In this document: piece after piece, positions 43,601-50,986 of the stretch
Layout of the letters: each line of letters starts with the position of its first letter
Position numbering within the stretch: position 1 is the first letter of the stretch
Source: Ramlibacter monticola
GTDB lineage: Bacteria > Pseudomonadota > Gammaproteobacteria > Burkholderiales > Burkholderiaceae_C
Length of the DNA: 64,000 nt
NCBI RefSeq assembly: GCF_016722785.1
Contig: NZ_JAEQNE010000001.1
Location: 1,054,001-1,118,000 of the forward strand
Direction: 5' to 3'
The notes under the pieces: model-generated
What the model was told of the DNA's origin: nothing
Seen by the model: the letters and a program-made list of their open reading frames with translations, nothing else
Database searches by the model: none
Made by a program: the position numbers and the translations under genes

Positions 43601-45070
43601 CTCCTTGAGCGCCTTGTTCAGCTTGGCCTGCTTGTCGGCGTACTGCTCCGAGGTCTTCGACGCCGCGTCGTATGCCGCGATGCCGGCCCGCGTGGCCGCC
43701 GCCGCCTGCTCTGCCGCCGCCGCCGAGCCGTTCTGGATCTCCAGCATGCGCAGCAGGCGGCGCTCGTCGGCAGCCAGCTCCTGCTCGCTCTTCTGCCACG
43801 GCAGACGGAAACGCCGATTCGGGTCTTGACCCCGCACGGACTTGAGTTCCGCCTGCACCCCGGCAAGCTCTTGCGCCGTCGACTGCTGCCGGCCGATCTC
43901 CAGAGTCTTGTCGCCGACCTCCTTGAGGACGCCGAGCACGCCTTTCCATGCGGCCTCGATGTACCCGACGTTCTCCACGATGGCCTTGGAGCGATCCTTC
44001 GTGGTGTCAGCCAGTTGCTTCGTGGCGAGGTCGGCCGCCTTCTGCTTCTCGCCCTGCTCCTCCAGCGCCTTGATCTGCGCGTAAATCGCCGTGGACAGGA
44101 AGTTGTACTGCTTGTTCAGCTCCGCAGCCGCCTTAGCCGGCTCGTCCTGCAGCTTCACGAAGTCGGCGAGCGTCTTGGACACGGCCTGCCCCGTGGCCTT
44201 CTCCATCAGGACCGCGGCTTCGGCGATGGCGGAGATGTTCTGGCCGGCGAGCTGCCCGTTCTTCGCGATCTCCGCCAGGACTTCGGCCGCCTTGCCCTTG
44301 GTGCCGGCCACGCTCGCGAGCGAGTCGCGCAGCTCGCCGAAACGGCTGGCCGACACGCCGATGGCATTGCCAGAGAGCGTGGCAGCGTTCTGGAACGACC
44401 TCAGCTCCTCGCTGCCCGCATGCGCCGCAAAGGCGATGCCGGCGATGGCCGCGGCCCCGATGGTCAGCGGGTTGACCAAGCCGACGATGTAGCCGCCCAG
44501 CGCGCGCGCCGCCGGCCCGATGCCGCCGAACATATCTTTGAGCTGGCCGCCTTGCTGCAGCAAAACCTGCAGGGGCCGTTGGCCAGAGGCGAGGCTCGTC
44601 GCGATGTCCGTCATCTGCGCCGGCACGCCGCGCAGCGCGAACTGCAGCTGCTTGGCGGACTGCGCGGTGCCGGCCATGGCGGCCGCCTGCGACTGCAGGC
44701 CCGAGGTGGCCTGCGCCTGCTTCGCCTGCACCGCCTCGAGCTGCGCCAGGTAGGGCTTCAGCGCGTCGACGCTCACCCCGCGCTGCGCGGCCAGGGCCTC
44801 GTAATACTTGGCAGTGGTGCGACCGCCCGCCTCCATGACAGCGGTGGTGCGCTGGATGCTGCCGATGATGCTGCGCGTGGCGCCGTCCAACTTCGCCGCA
44901 GCCGGAGCACTGCCGTCGCCGATCTTCTGGACGGCCTGCCCCGCCTGCTGGGCGGACTGCTGCAGGGCCTGGGCCATGTCCCGCCCACCCTGCTTGACCT
45001 CTTCGAAGCCGGCCTTCGCCCCGGAGCCGTCGACGACAACGGGAACGACGACCTTGCGGTTTTCGGACAT
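40628..45070 (-). CDS. Phage tail tape measure protein
   Basis: The 1480-residue protein is the longest in the phage. It has an N-terminal coiled-coil region typical of lambda gpH-like proteins, a hydrophobic segment (GYIVGLVNPLTIGAAAIAGI) near residue 200, long alpha-helical stretches, and a glycine-rich hydrophobic segment near residue 920. A C-terminal poly-Ala run precedes the tape-measure ending GWRGAGPVLVGELGQEVVDF. Length sets tail length, here roughly 200 nm by the 0.15 nm per residue rule. Confidence 0.93.
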   Translation of the reverse strand: MSENRKVVVPVVVDGSGAKAGFEEVKQGGRDMAQALQQSAQQAGQAVQKIGDGSAPAAAKLDGATRSIIGSIQRTTAVMEAGGRTTAKYYEALAAQRGVSVDALKPYLAQLEAVQAKQAQATSGLQSQAAAMAGTAQSAKQLQFALRGVPAQMTDIATSLASGQRPLQVLLQQGGQLKDMFGGIGPAARALGGYIVGLVNPLTIGAAAIAGIAFAAHAGSEELRSFQNAATLSGNAIGVSASRFGELRDSLASVAGTKGKAAEVLAEIAKNGQLAGQNISAIAEAAVLMEKATGQAVSKTLADFVKLQDEPAKAAAELNKQYNFLSTAIYAQIKALEEQGEKQKAADLATKQLADTTKDRSKAIVENVGYIEAAWKGVLGVLKEVGDKTLEIGRQQSTAQELAGVQAELKSVRGQDPNRRFRLPWQKSEQELAADERRLLRMLEIQNGSAAAAEQAAAATRAGIAAYDAASKTSEQYADKQAKLNKALKEYRDSLAELRKTPADERTAAIRAQLDPKTIARTEAGIRKSFAPETTGQSEVAGIRARVESEQRELKRLQDQIASGNFSDRKLSAGEELVIKIQEELKTSITGVARAEKERALAAAQSLAVVQRQREAQEEQNKAYKDALATITKHADAVGQQADAIRQQAIGQEAANAQFGKSKTAVEESTLALLKLQLAEADSSDTFDPRYVAGLRAKTEAQERFVAALQKAEFLQKSRSLDEAGRVAAEETQTLQLEVSLLGRTQQEREKIIAQRRVEVALAKELAEIERLNLGTGPEADAKRRELQDKARSNARVQAANAEQKTILDEWQRTTDSINQSLTDALLRGFESGKDFAQNLRDTLKNMFATLVLKPVIQAVLQPVAGQLASFGQQGFGSLFGQPGNLMGPPSPFGGSMSIPGLGTIAGSQLGFLGTIAAGGAMVGSTIGQMMGLKGDQMKVASAGGALFGGIPGAIFGKLVSPGGGPKTESGFGVGMPTRGDPTAARTIVEATQATYKAIAGQLAKDLQLGVFSAADPQGTAQTQLAFDAFLNGQKISSRGDRLGGTENVGRSEAELTAAVTDEANRVILKALEETGLPDKIGAYLRQLGDVDALSGGALDAAVQKLKKAMTERQTLEAQLFDLTHTDLEQVAAARAKEREAIDDTNRALYDHIAALSDLKATEAAARGALMAAYERESDALRGVVERHTNYAQQLRQVRDSLADEAPASRSTRTARANSVFSGTLSSAVAGNEQALQALGASGKALIDAARESARTPAEVAAAVARVQAGLTTAASSAEGRATTAQQQLDAMTQQLTALGLLNTTVISVGDALTAFLNAQTAIQQETLRYTAQIAAEQASADEVARQAAAAAAAAAAAVVAPAVAAATTAQNTYIDWSAEFRGSGAATGGWRGAGPVLVGELGQEVVDFETPGRVYTNEQTRGMFASNAALEPLLRDIKAELRGLRDETRVGDVAAVTNLQKIEARLKKFDIDGMPAVRA

Positions 45071-45103
45071 GGAGTGTTTCCTGAGAAGCCGCCCGGGGGC
45101 GGG

Positions 45104-45418
45104 TCAGTTGGAGCGCATGACGGTCAGGGCTTCCTGCTCCATCACGCGGATGTCGGCTTTGGTCTGCTGGCGCTCGTCACCGGAGAGCCCGAGGTCGTCG
45201 AGCTCGCGGTGCAGGACGGAGTAGTCCAGCCCCGTGGGACCGTTCATGCCGACGCGCCATTGAGTAGAGAGCGAGGCGAACAGCTCGAAGGACTGCCAGT
45301 TCTCCGGCCAGACCTCGAACTCGACGCGCTGCTGCGCGGCGAGAATGGCCTGGCCGATCAGGTCTCCGGCTGCTGGCTGCGGCAGGCGCTGATACAGCGC
45401 CGCAGCCGCCTCCTTCAG
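45104..45418 (-). CDS. Tail assembly chaperone frameshift extension (gpT-like, DUF1799)
   Basis: This 104-codon stretch lies in the -1 frame after the gpG-like gene. The DUF1799 features are VEFEVWPENWQSFELFASL and TQWRVGMNGPTGLDYSVL. It has no start codon of its own with a good ribosome site. The slippery heptamer at 45418-45424 would fuse it to the upstream chaperone, giving about 232 residues. This copies the lambda G/G-T arrangement. Confidence 0.8.
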   Translation of the reverse strand: MKEAAAALYQRLPQPAAGDLIGQAILAAQQRVEFEVWPENWQSFELFASLSTQWRVGMNGPTGLDYSVLHRELDDLGLSGDERQQTKADIRVMEQEALTVMRSN

Positions 45419-45424
45419 TTTCCC
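45375..45424 (-). promoter_or_regulatory. Programmed -1 ribosomal frameshift signal
   Basis: On the minus strand the slippery heptamer GGGAAAC (45424-45418) sits in frame just before the TGA stop (45417-45415). After 10 nt a strong stem-loop spans 45407-45375: GGCTGC, GGCGCTG, loop TAT, CAGCGCC, a 4-nt bulge, GCAGCC. All elements of a -1 frameshift are present with correct phase. Confidence 0.85.
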
Positions 45425-45801
45425 AGCCGGCCCTCGTTGATCGCGACGCGGTAGATCTCCATGACGGCGTTCGCCGCGCCGGGGAGCTCGTCGCACAACT
45501 GCAGCACGTTCGCGTGGCTGAATTCCTCGTCGAGGTTCCAGCCATCGGCGATCTGCAGGATGTAGTCGGTGTTCGCCGCCGCGGTGCGCTTGTGCAGCTC
45601 CTCGACGCTCAGGTCTTCGGAGGGCTGCTCCTGGGCGCGAGCCTTGCCGGCGGCCATCACCTCGTCGAGGAAGGCGCCGAATTCGGAGCGGGTGCGGTAC
45701 TTGAAGGAGACCTCGATGGCGCCTTCGCCACCTTCGAGCATCGGGAATTTGACGGTACGCTTGAACGACTTCGGGCGGGCGCCCAGCTTGATCTTGGCCA
45801 T
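45415..45801 (-). CDS. Tail assembly chaperone (gpG-like)
   Basis: The 128-residue acidic protein starts MAKIKLGARPKSFKRTVKFP and contains VSFKYRTRSEFGAFLDEVMAAG, the pattern of phage tail assembly chaperones. It precedes the tape measure, which these proteins keep soluble. Start ATG 45801 is chosen over TTG 45813. It ends exactly after the slippery site GGGAAAC, so a fraction of ribosomes makes a longer form. Confidence 0.87.
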   Translation of the reverse strand: MAKIKLGARPKSFKRTVKFPMLEGGEGAIEVSFKYRTRSEFGAFLDEVMAAGKARAQEQPSEDLSVEELHKRTAAANTDYILQIADGWNLDEEFSHANVLQLCDELPGAANAVMEIYRVAINEGRLGN

Positions 45802-45916
45802 GTGTGTTTCCAATCGCGGGAGGAGGGAATCGCCCGTGCCCGAGCCGCCGCTCTCCCGCGACGGAGAGACGACAGCCCGGGTCGGTGCTCTGGATGGGGC
45901 TCGCGCCCCGGTGGGA

Positions 45917-46720
45917 TCAGGTCGAGTAGGAGATCTGGCGGCCCTGGAACGACAGGACCACGCTCACGGCGTTGACCTGGTTCTGGTTCAGCTGCGGCTG
46001 CTCGTTGCAGGCCATGTACCCGTAGCCGTAGGTCGTGCCGCCGCCGCCCAGCACCATCTTGAACGCCACCGGCGTGAGGGTGCGGGAGATGTCCACCATG
46101 GCCAGCCAGTTCACGTCCGCCGGGTCGTGGCCCAGCGACAGCGTCGTCGTCGACGGGTTGAAACCGGTGGGGATGTTCTGCGAGTTGCGGCTCGCCAGCG
46201 GGCTGACCTGCGTGAAGCGCGGGTCGCCGCCGGAGGTCTGGATGCCGAGAACCTGCGGGATCTGGACCCAGGAGCCGACCTTCTTCGCGGTGCCCGTTCC
46301 GCTGCCGGCCGGGTAGAAGCTGGTGCTGCTGGTGTTCAGGCCCAGGACCTGGAAGCCGTTGACGTCCTGCTGGTCGACTCGGTAGATCGCGTTCTTCGCA
46401 TCTTCCCAGCCCGAGTCCAGGAAGATCTCGTCGTTGTCGACATACCCGTGCGAGGTGGAAGTCGCCAGCGCGGGGTTCGCGTTGGTCAGGGCCGTGATGG
46501 TCTTGGCGGCCGCGAAGTTCGCCGAGGAGCAGAAATAGAACCGCGTGCCCTCGGGGAAGTTGTAGGTGCCCAGCACCAGGCCGTTGCGCGTCATGTGGCC
46601 GAAGATGGCCTGCGAGACACGGTCGCCGAAGTCGCGCGCGAGATCGCGGCCGGAGGGGGTGAACAGCGCGAAGGCGATGACCGCCAGCGCCAGGACGGAC
46701 AGCAGGAGCAGGAGTTTCAT
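45917..46720 (-). CDS. Phage major tail tube protein with hydrophobic N-terminus
   Basis: The 267-residue protein has a tail-tube body beginning near LVLGTYNFPEGTRFYF, with repeated NANPALATSTSHGYVDNDEIF and a beta-rich C-terminus ending VSVVLSFQGRQISYST. The ribosome site AAAGGAAACC supports ATG 46720. That start adds about 40 residues starting MKLLLLLSVLALAVIAFALF, a signal-like or membrane helix that tail-tube proteins normally lack. An internal ATG at 46594 would remove most of it but has no ribosome site. Confidence 0.78.
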   Translation of the reverse strand: MKLLLLLSVLALAVIAFALFTPSGRDLARDFGDRVSQAIFGHMTRNGLVLGTYNFPEGTRFYFCSSANFAAAKTITALTNANPALATSTSHGYVDNDEIFLDSGWEDAKNAIYRVDQQDVNGFQVLGLNTSSTSFYPAGSGTGTAKKVGSWVQIPQVLGIQTSGGDPRFTQVSPLASRNSQNIPTGFNPSTTTLSLGHDPADVNWLAMVDISRTLTPVAFKMVLGGGGTTYGYGYMACNEQPQLNQNQVNAVSVVLSFQGRQISYST

Positions 46721-46722
46721 GG

Positions 46723-46738
46723 TTTCCTTTCGGGAATG
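46723..46738 (-). promoter_or_regulatory. Shared leader motif CATTCCCGAAAGGAAA (tail tube copy)
   Basis: The minus-strand 16-mer, ending 3 nt before the start codon, is identical to the one before the major capsid gene (50225-50240). It contains the ribosome-binding site and follows a U-tract hairpin in both places. Confidence 0.75.
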
Positions 46739-46808
46739 AAAAAACCGCCCGAGGGCGGCTGGTGGGTTGCCCTGGCGGGCACATGGGAAAGCCCGCCGAG
46801 GGCGGGCA
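46739..46808 (-). terminator. Two tandem intrinsic terminators ahead of the tail tube gene
   Basis: On the minus strand GCCCGCC-CTC-GGCGGGC-TTTC (46808-46787) is followed by CCGCC-CTCG-GGCGG-TTTTTT (46758-46739). Both have strong stems and T-tracts. They lie between the tail completion gene and the tail tube gene inside the late operon. Confidence 0.75.
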
Positions 46809-46827
46809 ATCTCATTCGGTGGAGCTG

Positions 46828-47193
46828 CTAGGTCGTGTGCCAGCAGCCGAAGGACTGCAGACACCCATAGACCGGGATGTCGGCGTCGTAGTCGGAGACC
46901 GCCGCGGCGATGGGCCGGGCCTGGAACGCGGTCGCGGCGCGCATGGCGTCCTCAATGGCGCGCGAGATCTGCAACGCCTCGGAGCGCGTGTTGCTCCAGA
47001 CGTTGATCTGGATTTCGGAATTGCGCTTCCCGGGCGCGCCGTTCGCGATCGGGTTCAGCACATCGCCTCCGACCTGCTGGAAGGTGACATAGGGCCGCGT
47101 CGCGCTCACCGGAGCGAAGTCAGGGAAGACGCGCGTCCCGAGAGCCGGTGCGGCTGCCTTCAGGAGGGTGACGAGATCGGCTTCGAAGGTCAT
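46828..47193 (-). CDS. Phage tail completion/terminator protein (DUF3168)
   Basis: The 121-residue protein has the DUF3168 pattern PYVTFQQVGGDVL near residue 33 and EIQINVWSNTRSEALQISRAI near residue 60. Members close the tail at the head end. It overlaps the gp10-like gene by 4 nt and is followed by tandem terminators. Confidence 0.8.
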   Translation of the reverse strand: MTFEADLVTLLKAAAPALGTRVFPDFAPVSATRPYVTFQQVGGDVLNPIANGAPGKRNSEIQINVWSNTRSEALQISRAIEDAMRAATAFQARPIAAAVSDYDADIPVYGCLQSFGCWHTT

Positions 47194-47723
47194 TTCTGCA
47201 TCGCCTTCCAGAAGGCTGCCTCAACGGCGGCCGCGGCCTCGCCCTGCTTGTACGCGGCGGGGCGCATGAAGGGCCGCGCCGCGATCTGCTTCGGCGCGGG
47301 CAGCGGAGCCTTCTTGTTCGTGTACCACTTGCCGTCAGCGCCCAGGTACACCTTGAATTTCTGGATGTGGCCGTACTCGATCAAGTGCGCGTGCGGCGCC
47401 TTCACCGGGTTCCATGACACGTCGTAGCGGACCCTCGAATACCCGCCGCTGGGAAGCTCGACGCTGTCCTTTTCCACGAACGCCTGATAGATGGAGGAGC
47501 GCAGGCTGCCGGAGACGCTGCCGATCCGGTCCACGTTCTGCAGCACCGCCCGGTAGATCACCTCCGCGCCGGCCTGCGCCGCCGGCCGCAGGGCTTGCGA
47601 GATGTCCTCCTCCAGGCCAGCGAGCATGTCGTTGAAGGCGGACAGGTCCACCGGCATCTGCACCGGAGGGTGCTGGCGGGCGTAGGCCGCGCTCCGGTTC
47701 GCTGACGTGCGACTCGGCTTCAC
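47190..47723 (-). CDS. HK97 gp10-like head-tail connector protein
   Basis: The 177-residue protein shows SGSLRSSIYQAFVEKDSVEL and the gp10 ending IAARPFMRPAAYKQGE near the C-terminus. The start is GTG 47723 in a GTGA overlap with the head closure gene. It joins tail to head. Confidence 0.83.
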   Translation of the reverse strand: MKPSRTSANRSAAYARQHPPVQMPVDLSAFNDMLAGLEEDISQALRPAAQAGAEVIYRAVLQNVDRIGSVSGSLRSSIYQAFVEKDSVELPSGGYSRVRYDVSWNPVKAPHAHLIEYGHIQKFKVYLGADGKWYTNKKAPLPAPKQIAARPFMRPAAYKQGEAAAAVEAAFWKAMQK

Positions 47724-48040
47724 GCAACCACCTCGCACGCTAGGTCCACATGTTGCCGGCCCGCCTCGTCCGGCAGCACCGCCTTGATCTGGTACGTCGT
47801 GGCGCCGTGCACCACCCGCATCGCCGCGGTCACGTCGGTGCGGTAGCGGATCCGGATGGAGGCGCGCACCGTAGCCGTCTCCGCGCCGGCCTTCACGGTT
47901 TCGAGGCCGTTCAGATGGCGGATGTTCGCCCAGACCGTCGCAAGCGTCGTCCAATCGCCGGGGATGGGCTGGCCGAGTTCGTCCTGCGTGGCCCCAGGCT
48001 GCTGGATCGTGACCTGGCGGTTCAGCGTGCCCGCGCGCAT
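47720..48040 (-). CDS. Phage head closure protein
   Basis: The 106-residue protein starts MRAGTLNRQVTIQQPG, the standard head-closure (SPP1 gp16-like) N-terminus, and has WTTLATVWANIRHLNGLE. ATG 48040 and GTG 48043 are alternative starts. It overlaps the connector gene by one base and the gp10-like gene by 4. Confidence 0.87.
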   Translation of the reverse strand: MRAGTLNRQVTIQQPGATQDELGQPIPGDWTTLATVWANIRHLNGLETVKAGAETATVRASIRIRYRTDVTAAMRVVHGATTYQIKAVLPDEAGRQHVDLACEVVA

Positions 48041-48480
48041 CACGCCCCCAGGCGCCGGTACGGCTGCAGCAGCGCAGCGGCTGCCTTGTCCGTGTCCGAG
48101 CCGTCGTACAGGTGCTCGAGTTGCAGCAGGATGCCGGCGGTGATGTCCGCGTTCAGGACGATCCCGAACTGCGCGCGGTCGGAGGCGGCCTGCGCGGCGC
48201 GCCAGGCGCTCGCGGCGTAGTCCTCCGCCTTCGCGCGGAGCTCGCAGTCCGTCAGCGTCGCCGCGGCGATCATGGCGGCGTCATAGGCGGCCTTCGCTGC
48301 AGCCAGCGCCGCGGGCGCGGCGGCAATCGCGGTGGACAGCGCCCCAGCGTCCGCGTACACGTTTCGGTCCAGGAGCTCGAAGGCGAACCGCTCCGCAGCA
48401 TCCAGCAGCGGCTGCACGCGCGGGTCGCCGGCTTCTGCGCGAAGGTGCGCGATGGCGGTGTTCAGGTCCACCAGGGGCAT
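48040..48480 (-). CDS. Phage head-tail connector (gp6-like)
   Basis: The 146-residue protein is mainly alpha-helical and Ala-rich with an insertion around AAPAALAAAKAAYDAAMI. The ending QLEHLYDGSDTDKAAAALLQPYRRL matches gp6-like connectors, which add to the portal after packaging. It is slightly long for the family because of the Ala-rich insertion. Confidence 0.78.
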   Translation of the reverse strand: MPLVDLNTAIAHLRAEAGDPRVQPLLDAAERFAFELLDRNVYADAGALSTAIAAAPAALAAAKAAYDAAMIAAATLTDCELRAKAEDYAASAWRAAQAASDRAQFGIVLNADITAGILLQLEHLYDGSDTDKAAAALLQPYRRLGA

Positions 48481-48701
48481 TACTTGCTCCGGACCTTGCG
48501 GGGGGTCGGGGTCGGCGCGGGCGCGGGGGCCTCAGCGGGCTGCGGGGCCGGCGCGGGCGCCTTTGGCTGCACGTACTCGGCGACCTGCGCCTCCTCCACG
48601 AGATGGCGGGCCAGCGCGTCCGGGGCGCGCATCGTGTCGCCAGGGGCAAAGCCCCCGAACGCGGAGTGAGCGCCGAACTTGGTGAACTTGATCTGGATCA
48701 T
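48480..48701 (-). CDS. Small phage head protein with Pro/Ala tail
   Basis: The 73-residue protein has a conserved-looking start MIQIKFTKFGAHSAFGGFAPGD and a proline/alanine-rich C-terminus (PAPAPQPAEAPAPAPTPTP). It lies among head genes with overlaps at both ends (4 nt and 1 nt). It could be a decoration or joining protein; the function is unknown. Confidence 0.65.
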   Translation of the reverse strand: MIQIKFTKFGAHSAFGGFAPGDTMRAPDALARHLVEEAQVAEYVQPKAPAPAPQPAEAPAPAPTPTPRKVRSK

Positions 48702-49012
48702 GTCGAGAACCACGGCAGATAGCCCACGACGCCGCCGATCGTGACCTTGATCCACTTCTTCGGGCTGATCGCGGCCGGGGCATTGGTGGCGGTGAAGGTC
48801 GCCGTCCCCGACCCGGTGGAATCGCATCCATCGACGATGAGGGTGTCGCTCGGTTCGTCCACATCGAGACGCGGCGTCGCGTCGGCCACGCCGGACTCGT
48901 TGATCAGGCCCTGCGCCGCGAGCTCGTCGAGCAGGCCCTGGGCCCCGGTGACTGTCGCCCCCTTCGGGACAGCGCCCAAAAGGTGGTGCGAGAAGTTGGC
49001 GGTTGCCTTCAT
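48698..49012 (-). CDS. Hypothetical phage head protein
   Basis: The 104-residue protein is predicted mainly beta-strand (IVDGCDSTGSGTATFTATNA, WIKVTIGGVVGYLPWF). It is the first gene after the capsid and has its own ribosome site following the capsid terminator. It is a candidate capsid decoration protein by location only. Confidence 0.6.
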   Translation of the reverse strand: MKATANFSHHLLGAVPKGATVTGAQGLLDELAAQGLINESGVADATPRLDVDEPSDTLIVDGCDSTGSGTATFTATNAPAAISPKKWIKVTIGGVVGYLPWFST

Positions 49013-49028
49013 TGCGTCTCCTTCAGCG

Positions 49029-49054
49029 AAAAGGGGCGGCCCGGGAGCCGCCCC
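49029..49054 (-). terminator. Intrinsic terminator after the major capsid gene
   Basis: On the minus strand the 8-bp stem GGGGCGGC/GCCGCCCC around a 6-nt loop is followed by TTTT (49032-49029). It begins 7 nt after the capsid stop and 17 nt before the next start codon. Confidence 0.8.
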
Positions 49055-49061
49055 TGTCTCA

Positions 49062-50219
49062 TTACGCCGGGGTCAGGTCGCCGGCGCGGATGGCCGCCGG
49101 GACTTCGCTGGTCAGCGCCAGGCGCCGCTCGGCGCGCAGGGTGATCAGGTTCTTCGTGAAGTTGTCCGAATCGCTCTCGGACAGCTGCACCACCACGCCC
49201 TCGCGGTCGTAGATGTTGCCGTGCTGCGTGAAGTCGCCCACCGCGAAGGTGTCGGCCGTCATGCCCACCGACTTCACCACCGGGACGCCCCACAGCATCG
49301 GCTGGCCCGCCTGGTTGTAGGCCACGCGCACGGCGTTGACCGCCGACACCAGCAGGTCCGTCTCGATCGTGGCCCAGTCCGCGGGGTTCAGCACGATGGC
49401 GTTCGGCGCGTAGCCGGCCACTTCCAGGTCACCGATGATCTTGCGGATCAGGACAAGCTTCTTCAGCGCCGAGCCGAGCGCCGCGTCGGCGATGCCGTGC
49501 GCGGTGTAGTTGCCCGAGTCCATGAAGCCGCTGATGTTCGGGGCGGTGCCGTCGCCGGAGACGAGCTGCGTCTCGACCTTGCGCTGAACGCCGTAGCGCA
49601 TGCGGGCATCGACGTAGGCGGCCAGGGCGACGTTGTCCATGGCGAGCTGGCGCGAGATCTTGATCCAGTGGGCCACCGTGCTCACCGGCATGTTCACCAG
49701 CGACCAGGTCAGCGCGGACTCGGCCTTCGCCGCGCCTTCCGCTGCTTCCGCCGCGTTGTTCGTGAAGGAGGCTTCCTTCGTGTACTCGATGGCGTTGCTG
49801 CTGCACGGGATGTGCGAGTACAGCGATTCGATGGTCAGGATGTTGTGCGCGCCCGGGACGATGCCGGTGGTGCGGTGCGGGGCCACGTTGGCATCGGAGC
49901 CGGTCAGGGTGTTCTTCACCTCGACACGGACCTTCTGGGCGCCGCCGTCGGCGAACGCCTTGAAGCTGGGCGACTTCACCAGCTGGTCACCCCAGCCGTC
50001 CGCCTTGGCCTCGCCTTCGGGGCGCAGCACGCCCTTCTGCTCCAGCGCGGTCAGGCGGTCGGCCAGCTCGCGCTGCTGCGTGCCGATGTTGTCCAGGGCG
50101 GCCTTGGTGTCGGCGGACACCTTGCCAAGGGTCTTCAGTTCGCCGTCGGCCTTCTCCGACATGGCGGCCAGGTTGCGCTCGACGGTTTCGAGCGACTTCA
50201 TGATGACTTCGAGAGACAT
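49062..50219 (-). CDS. HK97-type major capsid protein
   Basis: The 385-residue protein starts with an N-terminal coiled-coil delta domain (about residues 1-100, e.g. ALDNIGTQQRELADRLTALE). The HK97 fold follows, with ILTIESLYSHIPCSSNAIEYTKE, APNAIVLNPADWATIE and PMLWGVPVVKSVGMTAD. The delta domain acts as a built-in scaffold cut by the upstream protease. It has a U-tract hairpin leader and a terminator behind it. Confidence 0.95.
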   Translation of the reverse strand: MSLEVIMKSLETVERNLAAMSEKADGELKTLGKVSADTKAALDNIGTQQRELADRLTALEQKGVLRPEGEAKADGWGDQLVKSPSFKAFADGGAQKVRVEVKNTLTGSDANVAPHRTTGIVPGAHNILTIESLYSHIPCSSNAIEYTKEASFTNNAAEAAEGAAKAESALTWSLVNMPVSTVAHWIKISRQLAMDNVALAAYVDARMRYGVQRKVETQLVSGDGTAPNISGFMDSGNYTAHGIADAALGSALKKLVLIRKIIGDLEVAGYAPNAIVLNPADWATIETDLLVSAVNAVRVAYNQAGQPMLWGVPVVKSVGMTADTFAVGDFTQHGNIYDREGVVVQLSESDSDNFTKNLITLRAERRLALTSEVPAAIRAGDLTPA

Positions 50220-50224
50220 TGCCT

Positions 50225-50262
50225 TTTCCTTTCGGGAATGGGAAAGGGCCCCGAAGGGCCCC
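50225..50262 (-). promoter_or_regulatory. Hairpin and shared leader motif ahead of the capsid gene
   Basis: On the minus strand GGGCCC-TTCG-GGGCCC (50261-50246) forms a 6-bp stem with a stable UUCG loop, followed by TTTCC. The 16-mer CATTCCCGAAAGGAAA (50240-50225) follows directly, identical to that before the tail tube gene. Confidence 0.75.
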
Positions 50263-50284
50263 TGTGTGGTTGCGGAATGCGCGC

Positions 50285-50986
50285 CTACGCGCCGATCGTT
50301 GCCAGCCGCTGGAAATGGGCCGTCAGGTCGGCGATTTGCTTCGCGTCGAGCGGCTCGCCACCAGCATCCCGCTGGCCGAACAGCACCTTCACGCGGGCGG
50401 TCAGCGCCTTCGCCGCCCCTTTGCTGAGGCCGCCTGCATCCCGCAAGAAGCTCTCGAACTCGCGCAGGGTTTCGAGCCCCGCGATTTCCTCCTCCAGCGC
50501 CGCGGCGAACTCCTCGCCCTTGACGCTGGACAGGTCGATCCTGGCGGCGCCGTCGGCGGGGAAGACCACCGGGGACACCTCCATCAGGTTGGACCAGCGG
50601 CGGATCACCCGGCCGCCCTCGGTCTCTTCGTAGTCGCCCTTCTTCAGGAAGCCGCCGATCGACAGGCCATCCAGCGTGCCGTGCTTCATCGCCGCGCGCA
50701 CGTCGGACGCCAGCATCAGGCCGGGCGTCAACTCGCCCTCCACGAACAGGCCGTGGTCATCTTCCCTCACCATGGGCCACTTTCCGATGGGCATGCCCCA
50801 CTCGTGGTTGAAGAACATCTTCGGCTTGCCGTTCTTCTTCAGCGAGTACTCGAAGGCGCCCTTCACGATGGTGTCGCCGTAGCTGTCCACCCCGCCGAAC
50901 ACGGAGGCGTAGCCGGAGAACTTCCCGGTGTCGCCTTCCATCTTCAGGGACACGTCACTGAGCGAGATCGTCTTGCGAAGAAGCAT
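50285..50986 (-). CDS. HK97-family prohead protease
   Basis: The 233-residue protein has the HK97 protease core: GYASVFGGVDSYGDTIVKGAF, the His-containing FNHEWGMPIGKW and the Ser-containing GLSIGGF. A helical C-terminus of about 80 residues may target it into the prohead. It overlaps the portal gene by 32 nt. It matures the capsid by removing delta domains and then itself. Confidence 0.9.
   Translation of the reverse strand: MLLRKTISLSDVSLKMEGDTGKFSGYASVFGGVDSYGDTIVKGAFEYSLKKNGKPKMFFNHEWGMPIGKWPMVREDDHGLFVEGELTPGLMLASDVRAAMKHGTLDGLSIGGFLKKGDYEETEGGRVIRRWSNLMEVSPVVFPADGAARIDLSSVKGEEFAAALEEEIAGLETLREFESFLRDAGGLSKGAAKALTARVKVLFGQRDAGGEPLDAKQIADLTAHFQRLATIGA

Noticed and set aside
45917-46594. 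Internal start of the tail tube at ATG 46594 as the main start
   Set aside because: It would give a normal tail tube length, but no ribosome site lies ahead of it, whereas ATG 46720 has a strong one; it is kept as an alternative.
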